The notes under the pieces were generated by a model, which saw nothing but the letters and a program-made list of their open reading frames with translations, ran no database searches and was not told the DNA's origin. This document shows, piece by piece, positions 7,942-18,178 of a DNA stretch of 64,000 nt. A program made the translations under genes and the position numbers. The DNA is from SYLG01 sp965226945 (GTDB taxonomy: Bacteria > Planctomycetota > Planctomycetia > Gemmatales > Gemmataceae). The stretch spans positions 7,812,001 through 7,876,000 of the forward strand of contig OZ245717.1 of the NCBI GenBank assembly GCA_965226945.1, read 5' to 3'. Positions within the stretch are counted from its first letter, which is position 1. Each line of letters starts with the position of its first letter.

Positions 7942-10900
7942 ATGCTGGCACGGTTTTTTATCGATCGGCCGATCTTCGCCATGGTGATCTCCATCCTGAT
8001 CACCCTGGCGGGCGCCATTTCCTTTTACACCTTGCCGATCGCCCAGTACCCGATCATCACCCCGCCCACCGTTCAGGTGGACTGCAACTATCCCGGCGCC
8101 AGCGCCCAGGTCGTGGCCGAATCGGTCGCCGCGCCGATTGAGCAATTCGTCAACGGCGTCGAAGACATGCTCTATATGTCGTCGCAATGCACCAGCGACG
8201 GCTCTTACACTCTGACCATCACCTTCCGTTTGGGAAAAAACCTCAACCTGGCCCAAATTCTGGTGCAGAATCGGCTCAACCTCGCCTTGCCATCCCTTCC
8301 CGATGTGGTCAAACAAACCGGCGTCACCACGCGCAAACGCTCGCCCGACATGCTCCTCACGGTTAGCTTGAATTCTCCTTCGCGCAAATACGACCAGCTT
8401 TACCTGAGCAACTACGCGGTCATGCGTTTGAAGGAAGAGCTGGCCAGGTTGCCGGGCGTCAGCGATGTCACGATCTTTGGCCAGCGCGACTACAGCATGC
8501 GGATCTGGGTCGACCCTGAACGACTCGCTTCGCGCAACCTGAACGCCGCCGATGTTGTCAATGCGCTGCGCGAGCAAAACCTCTCGGTTGCCCTGGGACA
8601 AATTGGCCAGCCGCCCACGGCCAACCGGGAACCGATCCAGGTCAGTCTCAATTCGCTGGGCCGCCTCGTGTCGATCGAAGACTTTGAAGATGTCGCGCTC
8701 AAAACCAATCCTGGCGGCGGCGTCGTTCGCATTCGCGATGTGGCTCGAGTGGAACTGGGCGCCAAGCGGGAAGATGTCAACAACCGCTTCAACTCGAACC
8801 CGACCATCGGCCTGGCAATCTTCCAGTTGCCCGATTCCAACGCGCTGGAAACGGCCGACCTGGTCAAGGCCAAAATGGAGGAATTGAGCCCTGACTTTCC
8901 GGAGGGGATGCGCTACCAGATCGGTTACGATACGACCCCGTTCATCCGCGAATCGATCAACGAAGTCTTCAAGTCGCTGCGCGATTCGGTCATTCTCGTC
9001 GCCATCGTGGTGCTCGTCTTTTTGCAGAACTGGCGCTCGGCGCTCATTCCCCTTGTGGCGGTGCCCGTCGCCATTGTCGGCACCTTTGCCGTGATGGCCG
9101 CGGTCGGCTTTTCGCTCAATAACCTGACGCTTTTCGGCCTCGTGTTGGCCGTCGGCATTGTGGTCGATGATGCCATCGTCGTGGTCGAAGCCGTCGAACA
9201 TCAGATCGAACTCGGCTTGAGTCCGCGCGATGCGACCATCCAGGCCATGAAGGATGTGTCGGGCCCGGTGATCGCCGTCGGCCTGGTGCTCACCGCGGTG
9301 TTCGTCCCGTGCGCCTTTATCTCCGGGATCATCGGCCAGTTCTTCCGCCAATTTGCCTTGACGATTGCCATCTCGACGTTGATTTCCGCATTCAACTCCT
9401 TGACGCTCAGTCCCGCCTTGGCGGCGATTTTGCTCAAGCCCAAAGGCGCCAGGCGCGACCCCCTGCAGTGGTTTCTCGATTTTTTCTTCGGCTGGTTTTT
9501 CCGGATCTTCAACTATTGCTTCAAGGCTTCCACCTCCGGCTATGTCGGCGTCGTGGCCTGGTGTTTGCGACTTGCTGCCTTCGTGCTATTCGTCTATGGC
9601 GGCCTGCTTGTCCTCACCTACTGGACTTATTTGCAGTTGCCCACCGGCTTCATCCCCTCCCAGGACAAGGGGTATCTGATCGCCTCGGTCCAGTTGCCCG
9701 ACGCCGCCTCGTCGGCGCGCACCGACGAGGTGATCGCCAAAATGGAGAAGATCTGCCTGGCCACCAAGGGTATTCGTTACACGAACAGCGTTTCGGGCAA
9801 CTCGTTCGTGCTCAGTGCCTACGGCTCGAACTTCGGTTCGATGTTCATCATCCTCGAACCGTTCCACGAGCGCACCGAACCCGGCACTTCGGGGGAAGAG
9901 ATCCAGGCGATCTTGCGCCGCGAGTTCACCAAGCAGATTCCCGAAGCGATGTGCATGGTATTCGGACCTCCGGCAGTCTCGGGCCTGGGCCGGGCGGGCG
10001 GCTTCAAGATCATGATCAAGGACCGCGGCGATGTCGGCCCGCGCGTCTTGCAGGGCCAAACCGAAAACATGGTGGAAAAAGGTAATCAGCAACCCGGGCT
10101 GACAGGCCTGGCCACCTCGTTTCGCGCCAACGCGCCGCAACTATTCATCGATGTCGACCGCGAGGAGTGCTTGAAGCACGGCATCCAACTGGCCGATGTG
10201 TTCGCGACCTTGCAAGTCTATCTGGGTTCGCGCTATGTCAACGACTTCAACAAGTTTGGCCGCACCTGGCAAGTGGTCGTTCAGGCCGACTCGCGCTTTC
10301 GCAATGATCTCGACGACGTGAAGCGGCTGAAAGTGCGCAATCGCGAAGGAGTCATGGTGCCCATTGGCGCCCTGGCCACGATTCGCGAAGAGAATGGCGT
10401 CCAGTCGCTGACGCGCTACAACATGTATCCCGCCGCGTCGATCACCGGCAACCTGAAGCCCGGCGTGAGCACCGGCGAGGGGATGCGCATCATGCAATCC
10501 CTTTCCGATCGCGAGCTTCTGCCCGGCGCGATGTCGTACGAGTGGACCGAAATCAATTACCTCCAGCAGATCTCGGGCAACACCGGGCTAGCCGTACTCG
10601 GTCTGTCGATTGTGTTTGTTTTCCTGGTGCTCGCGGCGCTTTATGAAAGCTGGACCCTGCCTCTGGCGGTGATCCTGGTCGTGCCGATGTGCGTGCTGGG
10701 TTCGCTTGCAGGGGTCGCCTACATGAAGATGGACATCAACATCTTCACCCAGGTCGGCTTCGTCGTGCTCGTGGGGCTAGCGAGTAAGAACGCGATTCTG
10801 ATCGTGGAATTCGCCAAGGCCAAAAGGGAAAGCGGGGTCGATCGCACCGAGGCGGCTTTGCAAGCCTGCCGGCTGCGGTTGCGCCCGATCTTGATGACTT

Positions 10901-11265
10901 CGTTTGCTTTCATTCTGGGCGTCGTGCCCCTGGTGGTCGCCGAGGGCGCGGGCAAGGAAATGCGCCGCGTGTTGGGCACCGCCGTCTTCAGCGGCATGCT
11001 CGGCGTGACCTTTTTCGGCATCTTCTTGACACCCGTTTTCTTCCTCGCCATTGACCGGATGGGGGTCGCCGTTGACAAGTCGATCGCCCGCATGATCGAA
11101 CGGATCAAGGTCTGGCTCTTTGGCAACATCCCGGCCGTCTGGGTCAAAGGGAAGGTGGGTTCTCTCACGACGATGGTCAGCCGCACCTATTTGAAAAAGC
11201 TGCCTCCTCCTCCCAATGCGTCTTCGTTGGCAGAGAGAAGACAAAACAAAAGCGATAAAAGCTAG
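7942..11265 (+). CDS. RND family efflux permease 1 (HAE1/AcrB-like)
   Basis: 1107 residues, close to the AcrB/MexB length of about 1050. The N-terminus FFIDRPIFAMVISILI is the typical first helix. The proton-relay pair is in GIVVDDAIVVVEAVEH (around residue 420), the helix-10 lysine in GLASKNAILIVEFAK, and the helix-11 threonine region in RPILMTSFAF. The porter/docking repeats and the 12-helix plan are all present. It should export hydrophobic or amphiphilic compounds using the proton gradient. The next gene is a second full-length permease 37 bp downstream, as in the paired systems MdtBC and MuxBC, so a heteromeric trimer is possible. Confidence 0.95.
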   Translation: MLARFFIDRPIFAMVISILITLAGAISFYTLPIAQYPIITPPTVQVDCNYPGASAQVVAESVAAPIEQFVNGVEDMLYMSSQCTSDGSYTLTITFRLGKNLNLAQILVQNRLNLALPSLPDVVKQTGVTTRKRSPDMLLTVSLNSPSRKYDQLYLSNYAVMRLKEELARLPGVSDVTIFGQRDYSMRIWVDPERLASRNLNAADVVNALREQNLSVALGQIGQPPTANREPIQVSLNSLGRLVSIEDFEDVALKTNPGGGVVRIRDVARVELGAKREDVNNRFNSNPTIGLAIFQLPDSNALETADLVKAKMEELSPDFPEGMRYQIGYDTTPFIRESINEVFKSLRDSVILVAIVVLVFLQNWRSALIPLVAVPVAIVGTFAVMAAVGFSLNNLTLFGLVLAVGIVVDDAIVVVEAVEHQIELGLSPRDATIQAMKDVSGPVIAVGLVLTAVFVPCAFISGIIGQFFRQFALTIAISTLISAFNSLTLSPALAAILLKPKGARRDPLQWFLDFFFGWFFRIFNYCFKASTSGYVGVVAWCLRLAAFVLFVYGGLLVLTYWTYLQLPTGFIPSQDKGYLIASVQLPDAASSARTDEVIAKMEKICLATKGIRYTNSVSGNSFVLSAYGSNFGSMFIILEPFHERTEPGTSGEEIQAILRREFTKQIPEAMCMVFGPPAVSGLGRAGGFKIMIKDRGDVGPRVLQGQTENMVEKGNQQPGLTGLATSFRANAPQLFIDVDREECLKHGIQLADVFATLQVYLGSRYVNDFNKFGRTWQVVVQADSRFRNDLDDVKRLKVRNREGVMVPIGALATIREENGVQSLTRYNMYPAASITGNLKPGVSTGEGMRIMQSLSDRELLPGAMSYEWTEINYLQQISGNTGLAVLGLSIVFVFLVLAALYESWTLPLAVILVVPMCVLGSLAGVAYMKMDINIFTQVGFVVLVGLASKNAILIVEFAKAKRESGVDRTEAALQACRLRLRPILMTSFAFILGVVPLVVAEGAGKEMRRVLGTAVFSGMLGVTFFGIFLTPVFFLAIDRMGVAVDKSIARMIERIKVWLFGNIPAVWVKGKVGSLTTMVSRTYLKKLPPPPNASSLAERRQNKSDKS

Positions 11266-11302
11266 AAAAACGCCAAAAAAGGGCACGTAAAGGACGAAAG
11301 AA

Positions 11303-14300
11303 ATGTTTTCGCGGTTTTTTATCGATCGGCCGATCTTCGCCGCGGTGCTCTCGATCGTGATCACCCTCGCCGGAGCGATCGCGGTCTTTCAGTTGCCCGT
11401 GGCTCAGTATCCGGAAATCACACCGCCGACGGTCGAAGTGTTTGCGATCTATCCAGGTGCCAACGCCCAGGTGGTCGCCGATACGATCGCGGCGCCCCTG
11501 GAGCAGCAGATCAATGGCGTCGAAGACATGCTCTATATGTCCTCGCAATGCGCCAACGACGGCAGCTACACCTTGACCGTTACCTTCAAATCGGGGGCCG
11601 ATCTGAACCTCGCGCAGGTGCTCGTGCAAAACCGGGTCAACCTGGCCTCGCCGGTATTGCCCGACTTGGTCAAAAGACGCGGCGTGACGGTCAAAAAGAA
11701 GTCGCCCAGCGTGCTCATGATCATCAACCTCTTTTCCCCCGATACGAGCCGCGACAATCTCTATTTGAGCAACTACGCCACGATCCAGTTGCGCGACGAG
11801 CTTTCCCGTCTGCATGGGGTGGGCGACATCACCTTGCTCGGCCAGCGCGACTACAGCATGCGCATCTGGCTCGATCCGGAAAAGATGTCGGTGCGCCAAC
11901 TCACCGCTTCGGATGTCGTGCGCGCCGTCGAGCAGCAGAACACCCAGGTGGCGGCCGGGCAGATCGGCCAACCTCCCGTCGAAAACAAGCAGGTCTTCCA
12001 GTACACGATGAACACGCTGGGCCGGCTGACCGACCCGGAACAGTTCGGCAAGATGATTCTGAAATCCGATGCCGATGGCCGCATCACCTCGCTTGCCGAT
12101 GTCGCGCGCATCGAACTCGGCGCGCTCGGCTACGACCAGATCTGCAGGCTCGACGGCCAGCCGTCCGTCGCGCTGTCGATCTACCAGTTGCCCGGAACCA
12201 ACGCGTTGGAAACCTCCAAACTGGTGCGCACCAAGATGGAGGAACTGCAAAGCCGCTTCCCCTCGGGTCTCGACTTCGCGATCGCCTACGACACGACCCC
12301 CTTCATTCAGGAATCGATCAACGAAGTGTTCGTCACCCTGCGCGACGCCGTCATCCTGGTCGCGGCCGTTGTATTGCTTTTTTTGCAAAACTGGCGTTCG
12401 ACGATCATTCCGCTGGTTGCGGTGCCGGTCGCCGTCGTCGGCACCTTTGCCGTCATGGTGGCGGTCGGCTTCAGCCTGAACAACTTGACTTTGTTCGGAT
12501 TGGTGCTGGCGATCGGCATCGTGGTCGACGATGCGATCGTGGTCGTCGAGGCGGTCGAACACCATATCGAACATGGCATGACGCCGCGCGATGCGACGAT
12601 CCAGGCGATGGACGAAGTTTCCGGACCCGTGATCGCAGTCGGCCTGGTGCTTAGCGCCGTTTTCATTCCTTGCTTGTTCATCTCGGGCATCATCGGCCAG
12701 TTCTTCCGGCAGTTCGCCGTGACCATCGCCGTGTCGACCCTCATCTCGGCCTTTAACTCGCTGACGCTCAGTCCCGCCCTATCCGCGCTTTTGCTGCGGC
12801 CGCGAGCGGTCATGAAAAACCGGGCGATCCCTCCCGCGTTTTTGGGTTTGATCGTCGCGTGGGCCGCAGTGAGTTACCTGGTCCCGCTGATTCAACCTCA
12901 CCTGGTTGCGCGCGGCTGGATTCTCGACGACTGGCAGCTATCGCTGTCGGTCGGACTCATCGGCATGGTGATCGGCTGGGTGTGCACCACGCCATTCAAC
13001 GCCTTGCTCGACCTCTTGTTCTACGGTTTCAACATCGTCTTCAAGCAGATCACCAACGGCTACCTGGCCTCGGTGCGCATCATGCTTAAGGGCTGCATCG
13101 TCGGCCTCATTGTCTATGGCGGGCTGATCTATTTGACCTATCAAGCAATCGTGCAGACACCGGCCGGTTTCATCCCTGCTCAGGACAAGGGGTATCTGCT
13201 CGTCAATGCCCAGCTTCCCGACTCGGCATCGCTCGGCCGCTCTGAAGCGCTCATGAAAAAGATCGACGAAATCGTCAAACGAACAGACGGCGTGATGCAC
13301 ACCGTATCGCTCACCGGTCAATCGCTTCTGCTTGGAGCCAATGCGCCCAATTTCGGTTCGATGTACGTCATGCTCGACCGCTTCGAAAAACGCCGCTCGC
13401 ATGAGTTGAGTTCCGAAGCGATCGCCAAGAAGTTGGAAAAGGAATTCCATGCCGAGCTTCCAGAAGCCCTGATCAACGTGCTGGGCGCCCCGCCGCTCGA
13501 TGGCTTGGGCACCGCCGGCGGCTTCAAGATCATGATCGAGGATCGCGGCGATCAAGGGATGATCGCCTTGCAAAGGACTGCGGAAACCATCGCTCAGGCG
13601 AGCAAGGAAGTCCCTGAACTGGAGAATGTATTCAGCCACTTCCGCGCCGACACCCCCTGGCTTTACCTGGATATCGACCGCAAGGCAGCCCAAACGATGG
13701 GCATCAGCATGGGAGAGATTTCGAGCGCCTTGCAGGTCTATTTGGGGTCGCTTTACATCAACGACTTCAACCGCTTTGGCCGCACCTGGCAGGTGACAGT
13801 GCAGGGCGATTCGGAGTTTCGCCGCCGCATTGATGATCTCAGGCGGCTAAAAGTGCGCAATTTTGAAGGAAACATGATTTCGATGGGGGCCATCACCCGG
13901 GTCAAGGAAGCGGCCGGTCCGGTGCTTATCGCCCGCTACAACCTCTATCCCTCCGCGGCGATCAACGTCACCCCCGGACCCAAAACGAGTTCGGGCCAGG
14001 CGATCGACGCGATGGAAGCGCTGACGCGGCAAAACCTGGCCAGTTCGATGCGGCTTGAATGGACCGAGCTGGCCCTTTTGCAGCTCCAGGTGGGCAACAC
14101 CGCAATGTGGGCCTTCTGCCTGGCGGTCGTGCTCGTCTTCCTGGTGCTTGCCGCCCAGTACGAAAGCTGGTCGCTCCCATTGGCGGTGATCCTGGTCGTG
14201 CCGATCTGTCTTTTGTGCGCCGTCGCCGGCGTGAGCATCGCCGGCATGGACATCAACATCTTTACGCAGATCGGTTTCGTCGTGCTCGTCGGCCTGGCGA

Positions 14301-14692
14301 GCAAGAACGCCATCCTCATCGTCGAATTCGCCCGCTCGCGGCGGGTTTCCGGTTCCGATCGAATGCGCGCAACCTTGGAGGCGTGCCGGCTGCGTTTGCG
14401 GCCGATCATCATGACCTCGTTCGCGTTCATCCTGGGTGTCGTGCCCCTGGTGCTCGCCGAAGGGGCCGGCGCGGAGATGCGCCGCACGCTGGGTACGGCC
14501 GTCTTCAGCGGCATGTTGGGCGTGACGCTCTTCGGAATCTTTTTAACTCCCATTTTTTACTACGTGATCCAGTGGGCAGGAGATGTCGCTTCTCCCGAAG
14601 AACCCAAGGAACCACCACCGGTTTTCTCGCTGGCCAGTCAGGAAACGCGTTCCATGCAGGCGCTGACTCCGGGGAGTTCCCACCATGGATAA
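11303..14692 (+). CDS. RND family efflux permease 2 with extra hydrophobic hairpin
   Basis: 1129 residues, clearly homologous to the preceding permease. The catalytic Asp pair (GIVVDDAIVVVEAVEHHIE), the helix-10 Lys (GLASKNAILIVEFARS) and the MTSFAFILGVVPLV segment are intact. AAAGGA lies about 8 bases before the start. Between helices 6 and 7 (about residues 505-565, DNA 12820-12993) it carries ~60 residues absent from permease 1, with two hydrophobic stretches (AFLGLIVAWAAVSYLVPL and LSLSVGLIGMVIGWV), which could add two helices. It overlaps the regulator gene by 8 bases, so the two are translated as a unit. The cargo is unknown. Confidence 0.94.
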   Translation: MFSRFFIDRPIFAAVLSIVITLAGAIAVFQLPVAQYPEITPPTVEVFAIYPGANAQVVADTIAAPLEQQINGVEDMLYMSSQCANDGSYTLTVTFKSGADLNLAQVLVQNRVNLASPVLPDLVKRRGVTVKKKSPSVLMIINLFSPDTSRDNLYLSNYATIQLRDELSRLHGVGDITLLGQRDYSMRIWLDPEKMSVRQLTASDVVRAVEQQNTQVAAGQIGQPPVENKQVFQYTMNTLGRLTDPEQFGKMILKSDADGRITSLADVARIELGALGYDQICRLDGQPSVALSIYQLPGTNALETSKLVRTKMEELQSRFPSGLDFAIAYDTTPFIQESINEVFVTLRDAVILVAAVVLLFLQNWRSTIIPLVAVPVAVVGTFAVMVAVGFSLNNLTLFGLVLAIGIVVDDAIVVVEAVEHHIEHGMTPRDATIQAMDEVSGPVIAVGLVLSAVFIPCLFISGIIGQFFRQFAVTIAVSTLISAFNSLTLSPALSALLLRPRAVMKNRAIPPAFLGLIVAWAAVSYLVPLIQPHLVARGWILDDWQLSLSVGLIGMVIGWVCTTPFNALLDLLFYGFNIVFKQITNGYLASVRIMLKGCIVGLIVYGGLIYLTYQAIVQTPAGFIPAQDKGYLLVNAQLPDSASLGRSEALMKKIDEIVKRTDGVMHTVSLTGQSLLLGANAPNFGSMYVMLDRFEKRRSHELSSEAIAKKLEKEFHAELPEALINVLGAPPLDGLGTAGGFKIMIEDRGDQGMIALQRTAETIAQASKEVPELENVFSHFRADTPWLYLDIDRKAAQTMGISMGEISSALQVYLGSLYINDFNRFGRTWQVTVQGDSEFRRRIDDLRRLKVRNFEGNMISMGAITRVKEAAGPVLIARYNLYPSAAINVTPGPKTSSGQAIDAMEALTRQNLASSMRLEWTELALLQLQVGNTAMWAFCLAVVLVFLVLAAQYESWSLPLAVILVVPICLLCAVAGVSIAGMDINIFTQIGFVVLVGLASKNAILIVEFARSRRVSGSDRMRATLEACRLRLRPIIMTSFAFILGVVPLVLAEGAGAEMRRTLGTAVFSGMLGVTLFGIFLTPIFYYVIQWAGDVASPEEPKEPPPVFSLASQETRSMQALTPGSSHHG

Positions 14693-15449
14693 GTCCCGTC
14701 TGGCACAGAAGAAGAACGGGCGGCCCCATCACGAAATGGCGGCAATGCCGGAAAAGCCGCGCAAGACGCGTGCGCGCGACCCGATCGCCCGCGAAAAGCG
14801 CAGCAACAAGATCGTCGATGCCGCTTCGCGGATCTTTGCGCAGCTTGGCTACGCAGCGACCGAAATGGACCGCGTGGCGCTGGAGCTGGGTTTATCGAAG
14901 GGGACGCTTTACCTTTATTTCGAAAATAAAGAGGCGTTGTTTCTGGCCTGCGTCGACAAGGGGATGACCGAATGGACCAAGGCCGTGCGCCAGGCGATGG
15001 AGACCGCGACCGATCCCTTTGAGAAGATCATGCGCGCCTTCCGGGCTTATCTGCTCTTCTTTGAAGAACACCCTTACCGGATCGAATTGTTGATTCAGGA
15101 ACGGGCCAATTTCAAGGACCGCACGACCCAGACCTATTTCGAACACCGCGCCAATAATCGCGCCTTCTGGAAGGAGATTTATCAGGGGCTGATCGATTCG
15201 GGCCGGGTCACCGTCGAAATGCCCCTGGATCATTTCCTCGACCTGGTGGGGAACTTGCTTTATGGAACGATGTTCACGAAGCGCTACTGGGGACGCTCGA
15301 TCTCGATCGAACAACAGACGTCGAACCTGCTTGAGTTTGTGTTTCAGGGGGTGATTGCGCCCAAGGATCAGAAGATTTGGAAGACGGTGTTGAAGCGGAT
15401 GAATGATGCGGAAGCGGCGAAGGGGATAGTGAGCAAAAAGACAGGGTGA
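14685..15449 (+). CDS. TetR/AcrR family transcriptional regulator
   Basis: 254 residues. After a basic N-terminal tail of about 45 residues comes the TetR DNA-binding domain: IVDAASRIFAQLGYAATEMD, the HTH ALELGLSKGTLYLYFENKEAL, then an all-helical ligand-binding half. The Y-F-N/S-K-E-x-L signature is exact. The gene overlaps the permease-2 stop by 8 bases and is the last gene of the operon. By analogy with AcrR and MexR-type control it most likely represses its own operon through the palindrome at 6154-6171 and releases it when a pump substrate binds. Direct evidence for that pairing is only positional. Confidence 0.93.
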   Translation: MDKSRLAQKKNGRPHHEMAAMPEKPRKTRARDPIAREKRSNKIVDAASRIFAQLGYAATEMDRVALELGLSKGTLYLYFENKEALFLACVDKGMTEWTKAVRQAMETATDPFEKIMRAFRAYLLFFEEHPYRIELLIQERANFKDRTTQTYFEHRANNRAFWKEIYQGLIDSGRVTVEMPLDHFLDLVGNLLYGTMFTKRYWGRSISIEQQTSNLLEFVFQGVIAPKDQKIWKTVLKRMNDAEAAKGIVSKKTG

Positions 15450-15914
15450 GTTCGGAAACCGAAGCGGTTAGATGAAGCGATGCGATTTGATCTGTTGTTG
15501 GGTGAGATGATTGGATTGACGAATGCTTGGGTCCGGCTGGAGCGTGAGATTTCTCCCTGTTGATGGCTCAGAACCGACGGGCTGACGCCTGCCGCTCACC
15601 TCGATTGCGATGATTGTTACGATGCTGCAGGGTGCTCGCTTCACTCTCTTGCATGGATTGCGAAACCGCCTTCCCCCAGCTGCCTTCGGAAATCCCCTGA
15701 TACTCCTCTTGCGAAACGCGGTAAGACCTGGCGCGTGCAAATCTCCCATTCACCGCTCCTTCACTTTTGGCGGACTTTGGGTTGCCTCATTCCCCCCTGT
15801 ATGCGACAATAGAAAGTGTTGACCCCGCCTGTTCGGATCCCACCCGACCCGTTTTGGTTTCTCCACGCGCGATTATCAGCCTGCCCCACGCGTTTACCAG
15901 TTAACGGACACGAA
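15450..15914. other. Intergenic stretch after the efflux operon
   Basis: 465 bp without a gene I can support. Short frames on both strands lack motifs. A degenerate GC-rich inverted-repeat-like element sits at 15573-15597. No clear terminator hairpin with a T tract was found after the regulator. Confidence 0.5.
15573..15597. repeat. Candidate REP-like dispersed element
   Basis: ACCGACGGGC-TGAC-GCCTGCCGCT resembles an imperfect GC-rich inverted repeat of the style often dispersed between genes in planctomycete chromosomes. A second copy was not seen in the window, so identification rests on appearance only. Confidence 0.25.
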
Positions 15915-18158
15915 ATGAATTTCCTTAACTTCTTTCAGCTATTGGGCTTCAGGCGTGGCGTCCGTTATGGGGCGCTTGGGTCTTTGCTCGCGATTTTTTT
16001 GCCGGCGGTGGGAGCGAATGCGGCCGATCACAAAGTCAGTTTCGCCAACGATGTCGTTCCCATTTTGACCCGGGCCGGTTGCAATATGGGGGTCTGCCAT
16101 GCCAAGGCAGGCGGCGGGCAGAATGGGTTTCAATTGTCGCTTCTCGGCTTTGAACCGGCCGAGGATTACGAACACCTCGTCATGGAGGGCAGGGGTCGGC
16201 GCCTATCGGTGGCTAGCCCGGAACAAAGTCTGCTTCTTTTGAAGGCTTCGGCCCAGATGCCGCACCGTGGCGGCATGCGCCTGGCCAAGGGTTCCGCCGC
16301 CTACGAAACCATCCGCACCTGGATCAGCCAGGGGATGCCCAAGGACGAACCGACAAGCGCGAAACTGACCCGCCTGGAACTGGCACCCAAAAAAGGAACC
16401 TTGAAGCCCAAGCAGGAACTGCAGCTCAAGGCGCTGGCCCGATTTTCCGATGGCAGCGTGCGCGATGTCACGGCTCAGGCGCTCTTTGAATCCAACGACA
16501 AGGCGATGGCCGAAGTCACGCCCGAAGGCCTCGTCAAAGCGCTCGACATTCCGGGCAAGGTTTCCGTCATGGTCCGCTACCAGGACCACGTCAATGTCTT
16601 CAGCGCTGCCATTCCCCTTGGCGCACCCGTCGGCACTCTGCCGGCAGCCAACAACTTTGTCGACGACGCCGTCTTCGCCAATTTGAAAGAGCTGGGAATT
16701 CCTCCTTCGGCGGGCTGCGACGACGCCACCTTCCTACGCCGGGTGACGCTCGACATCGCCGGCAGGCTGCCCACCGACGAAGAGGCCAAGGCGTTTTTCG
16801 CCAACCCCGCCAAGGATCGCCGAGATCAGTGGATCGACGAACTGTTGCGCAGTCCCGACTACGCCGACTTCTTCGCGCTCAAGTGGACCGCCGTCTTGAA
16901 AAACCGCCGCGACGACACGAGCGACATCGTCTCGAACTTCGCGTTTCATGCCTGGGTGCGCGACAGCCTGCTTGCGAACAAACCCTACGACCAGTTTGTG
17001 CGTGAATTGCTTGCCGCGACTGGTACCGTCATCGGCAATCCGCCCGTCGCCTGGTACAAGCGGGTCAAGGAGCCAAAGGACCAGATCGAAGATGTGGCCC
17101 AGCTCTTCCTGGGAGTGCGCATGCAATGCGCCCAGTGCCACCATCACCCGTTTGAACGCTGGAGCCAGGACGATTACTACGCGCTGGCCGCGTTCTTTTC
17201 TCAAGTGGGCCGCAAGCCATCCGATACGCGCGGCGAAGACCTGATCTTCCACAAGCGCGGCATGGCCGCATCGAAAAATATCAAATCGGGCATTCCGGTG
17301 AAACCGGGCGCCCTCGGCGATCCGGTCGCTGCGATCGCCCCCGACGAAGACCCCCGTCTGCGCCTCGCCGACTGGATGAAAGATCCGCAAAATCCCTTTT
17401 TCGCCAAGGCGCTCGTCAACCGCTACTGGAAGCACTTCTTTCAGCGCGGACTGATCGAGCCTGAGGACGACATCCGCGAATCGAATCCGCCTTCCAACCC
17501 CGAACTGCTGGCGGCTCTGGAAAAGAAGTTCATCCAGAGCGGCTTTGATCTCAAGGATCTGGTGCGCACGATCACTCGCTCCCGCGCCTATCAACTCAGC
17601 TCGATTCCCAATCAGCAAAATGGCGGCGACCGGCAAAATTACTCGCGCTATTATCCCCGCAGGTTGGCGGCCGAAGTCATGCTCGACGCGATCGATCAGT
17701 TGGCCGGCACCCAGACCGATTTCGCCAACCTACCCGCCGGCACCCGTGCGGTGGCACTTCCCGACAATAGCTACAACAACTCCTCTCCCTTCCTGCGGGT
17801 TTTTGGCCGGCCCGAAGGGGAAAGCGTTTGCGAATGCGAACGGGTCCAATCGTCGAGTCTGGCGCAAAGCCTGCACCTACTCAACGCCTCGGACATTCGC
17901 GGCAAACTGGCCAGCGCCACCGGCCGCGCGGAAAAATTCGCCCAGGACAAACGCCCCGCGCAAGAGAAGATCAAAGACCTTTATCTTGTGGCCTTCGCCC
18001 GAGCGCCCAAGGCAGATGAACTGAAGACGGCACTGGCCTACCTTGCCGAACCACAGGCGACCGGTCAGACTGCCGATCCAAACAAGGCGACCCGGGAGCA
18101 GTATCAAGACCTGCTCTGGGCATTGATGAACACCAAAGAATTCCTCTTTAACCACTAA
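15915..18158 (+). CDS. Secreted DUF1549/DUF1553 protein with Big2-like domain
   Basis: 747 residues from the ATG at 15915, chosen because it is followed at once by a signal peptide (hydrophobic LGSLLAIFLPAVGANA, cleavage before ADHK); a frame extension to 15816 adds 33 unlikely residues. Order: a PSCyt-like Cys-rich segment with GCNMGVCHAKAGG (residues ~55-70), an Ig-like Big2 domain (~150-240), DUF1549 (~260-470) containing the CxxCH motif MQCAQCHHH, and DUF1553 (~480-730). The CxxCH motifs suggest haem or metal binding outside the cytoplasm. Such proteins are a planctomycete hallmark of unknown function and typically sit beside a DUF1501 protein, as here. The PPC-domain gene starts 20 bp downstream. 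Confidence 0.9.
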   Translation: MNFLNFFQLLGFRRGVRYGALGSLLAIFLPAVGANAADHKVSFANDVVPILTRAGCNMGVCHAKAGGGQNGFQLSLLGFEPAEDYEHLVMEGRGRRLSVASPEQSLLLLKASAQMPHRGGMRLAKGSAAYETIRTWISQGMPKDEPTSAKLTRLELAPKKGTLKPKQELQLKALARFSDGSVRDVTAQALFESNDKAMAEVTPEGLVKALDIPGKVSVMVRYQDHVNVFSAAIPLGAPVGTLPAANNFVDDAVFANLKELGIPPSAGCDDATFLRRVTLDIAGRLPTDEEAKAFFANPAKDRRDQWIDELLRSPDYADFFALKWTAVLKNRRDDTSDIVSNFAFHAWVRDSLLANKPYDQFVRELLAATGTVIGNPPVAWYKRVKEPKDQIEDVAQLFLGVRMQCAQCHHHPFERWSQDDYYALAAFFSQVGRKPSDTRGEDLIFHKRGMAASKNIKSGIPVKPGALGDPVAAIAPDEDPRLRLADWMKDPQNPFFAKALVNRYWKHFFQRGLIEPEDDIRESNPPSNPELLAALEKKFIQSGFDLKDLVRTITRSRAYQLSSIPNQQNGGDRQNYSRYYPRRLAAEVMLDAIDQLAGTQTDFANLPAGTRAVALPDNSYNNSSPFLRVFGRPEGESVCECERVQSSSLAQSLHLLNASDIRGKLASATGRAEKFAQDKRPAQEKIKDLYLVAFARAPKADELKTALAYLAEPQATGQTADPNKATREQYQDLLWALMNTKEFLFNH

Positions 18159-18178
18159 ACTCACCAAGGAATGGCGCC

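Noticed and set aside
7888..12574. Long antisense frames (minus 7888-9351 and 11177-12574) opposite the RND permeases
   Set aside because: They are compositionally biased antisense readings of conserved permease genes, with His/Asp/Arg-rich low-complexity products and no motifs.
6214..14692. Heavy-metal (CusA-type) RND system
   Set aside because: The permeases lack the methionine-pair metal relay pattern and match the hydrophobic-drug HAE1 group more closely by eye.
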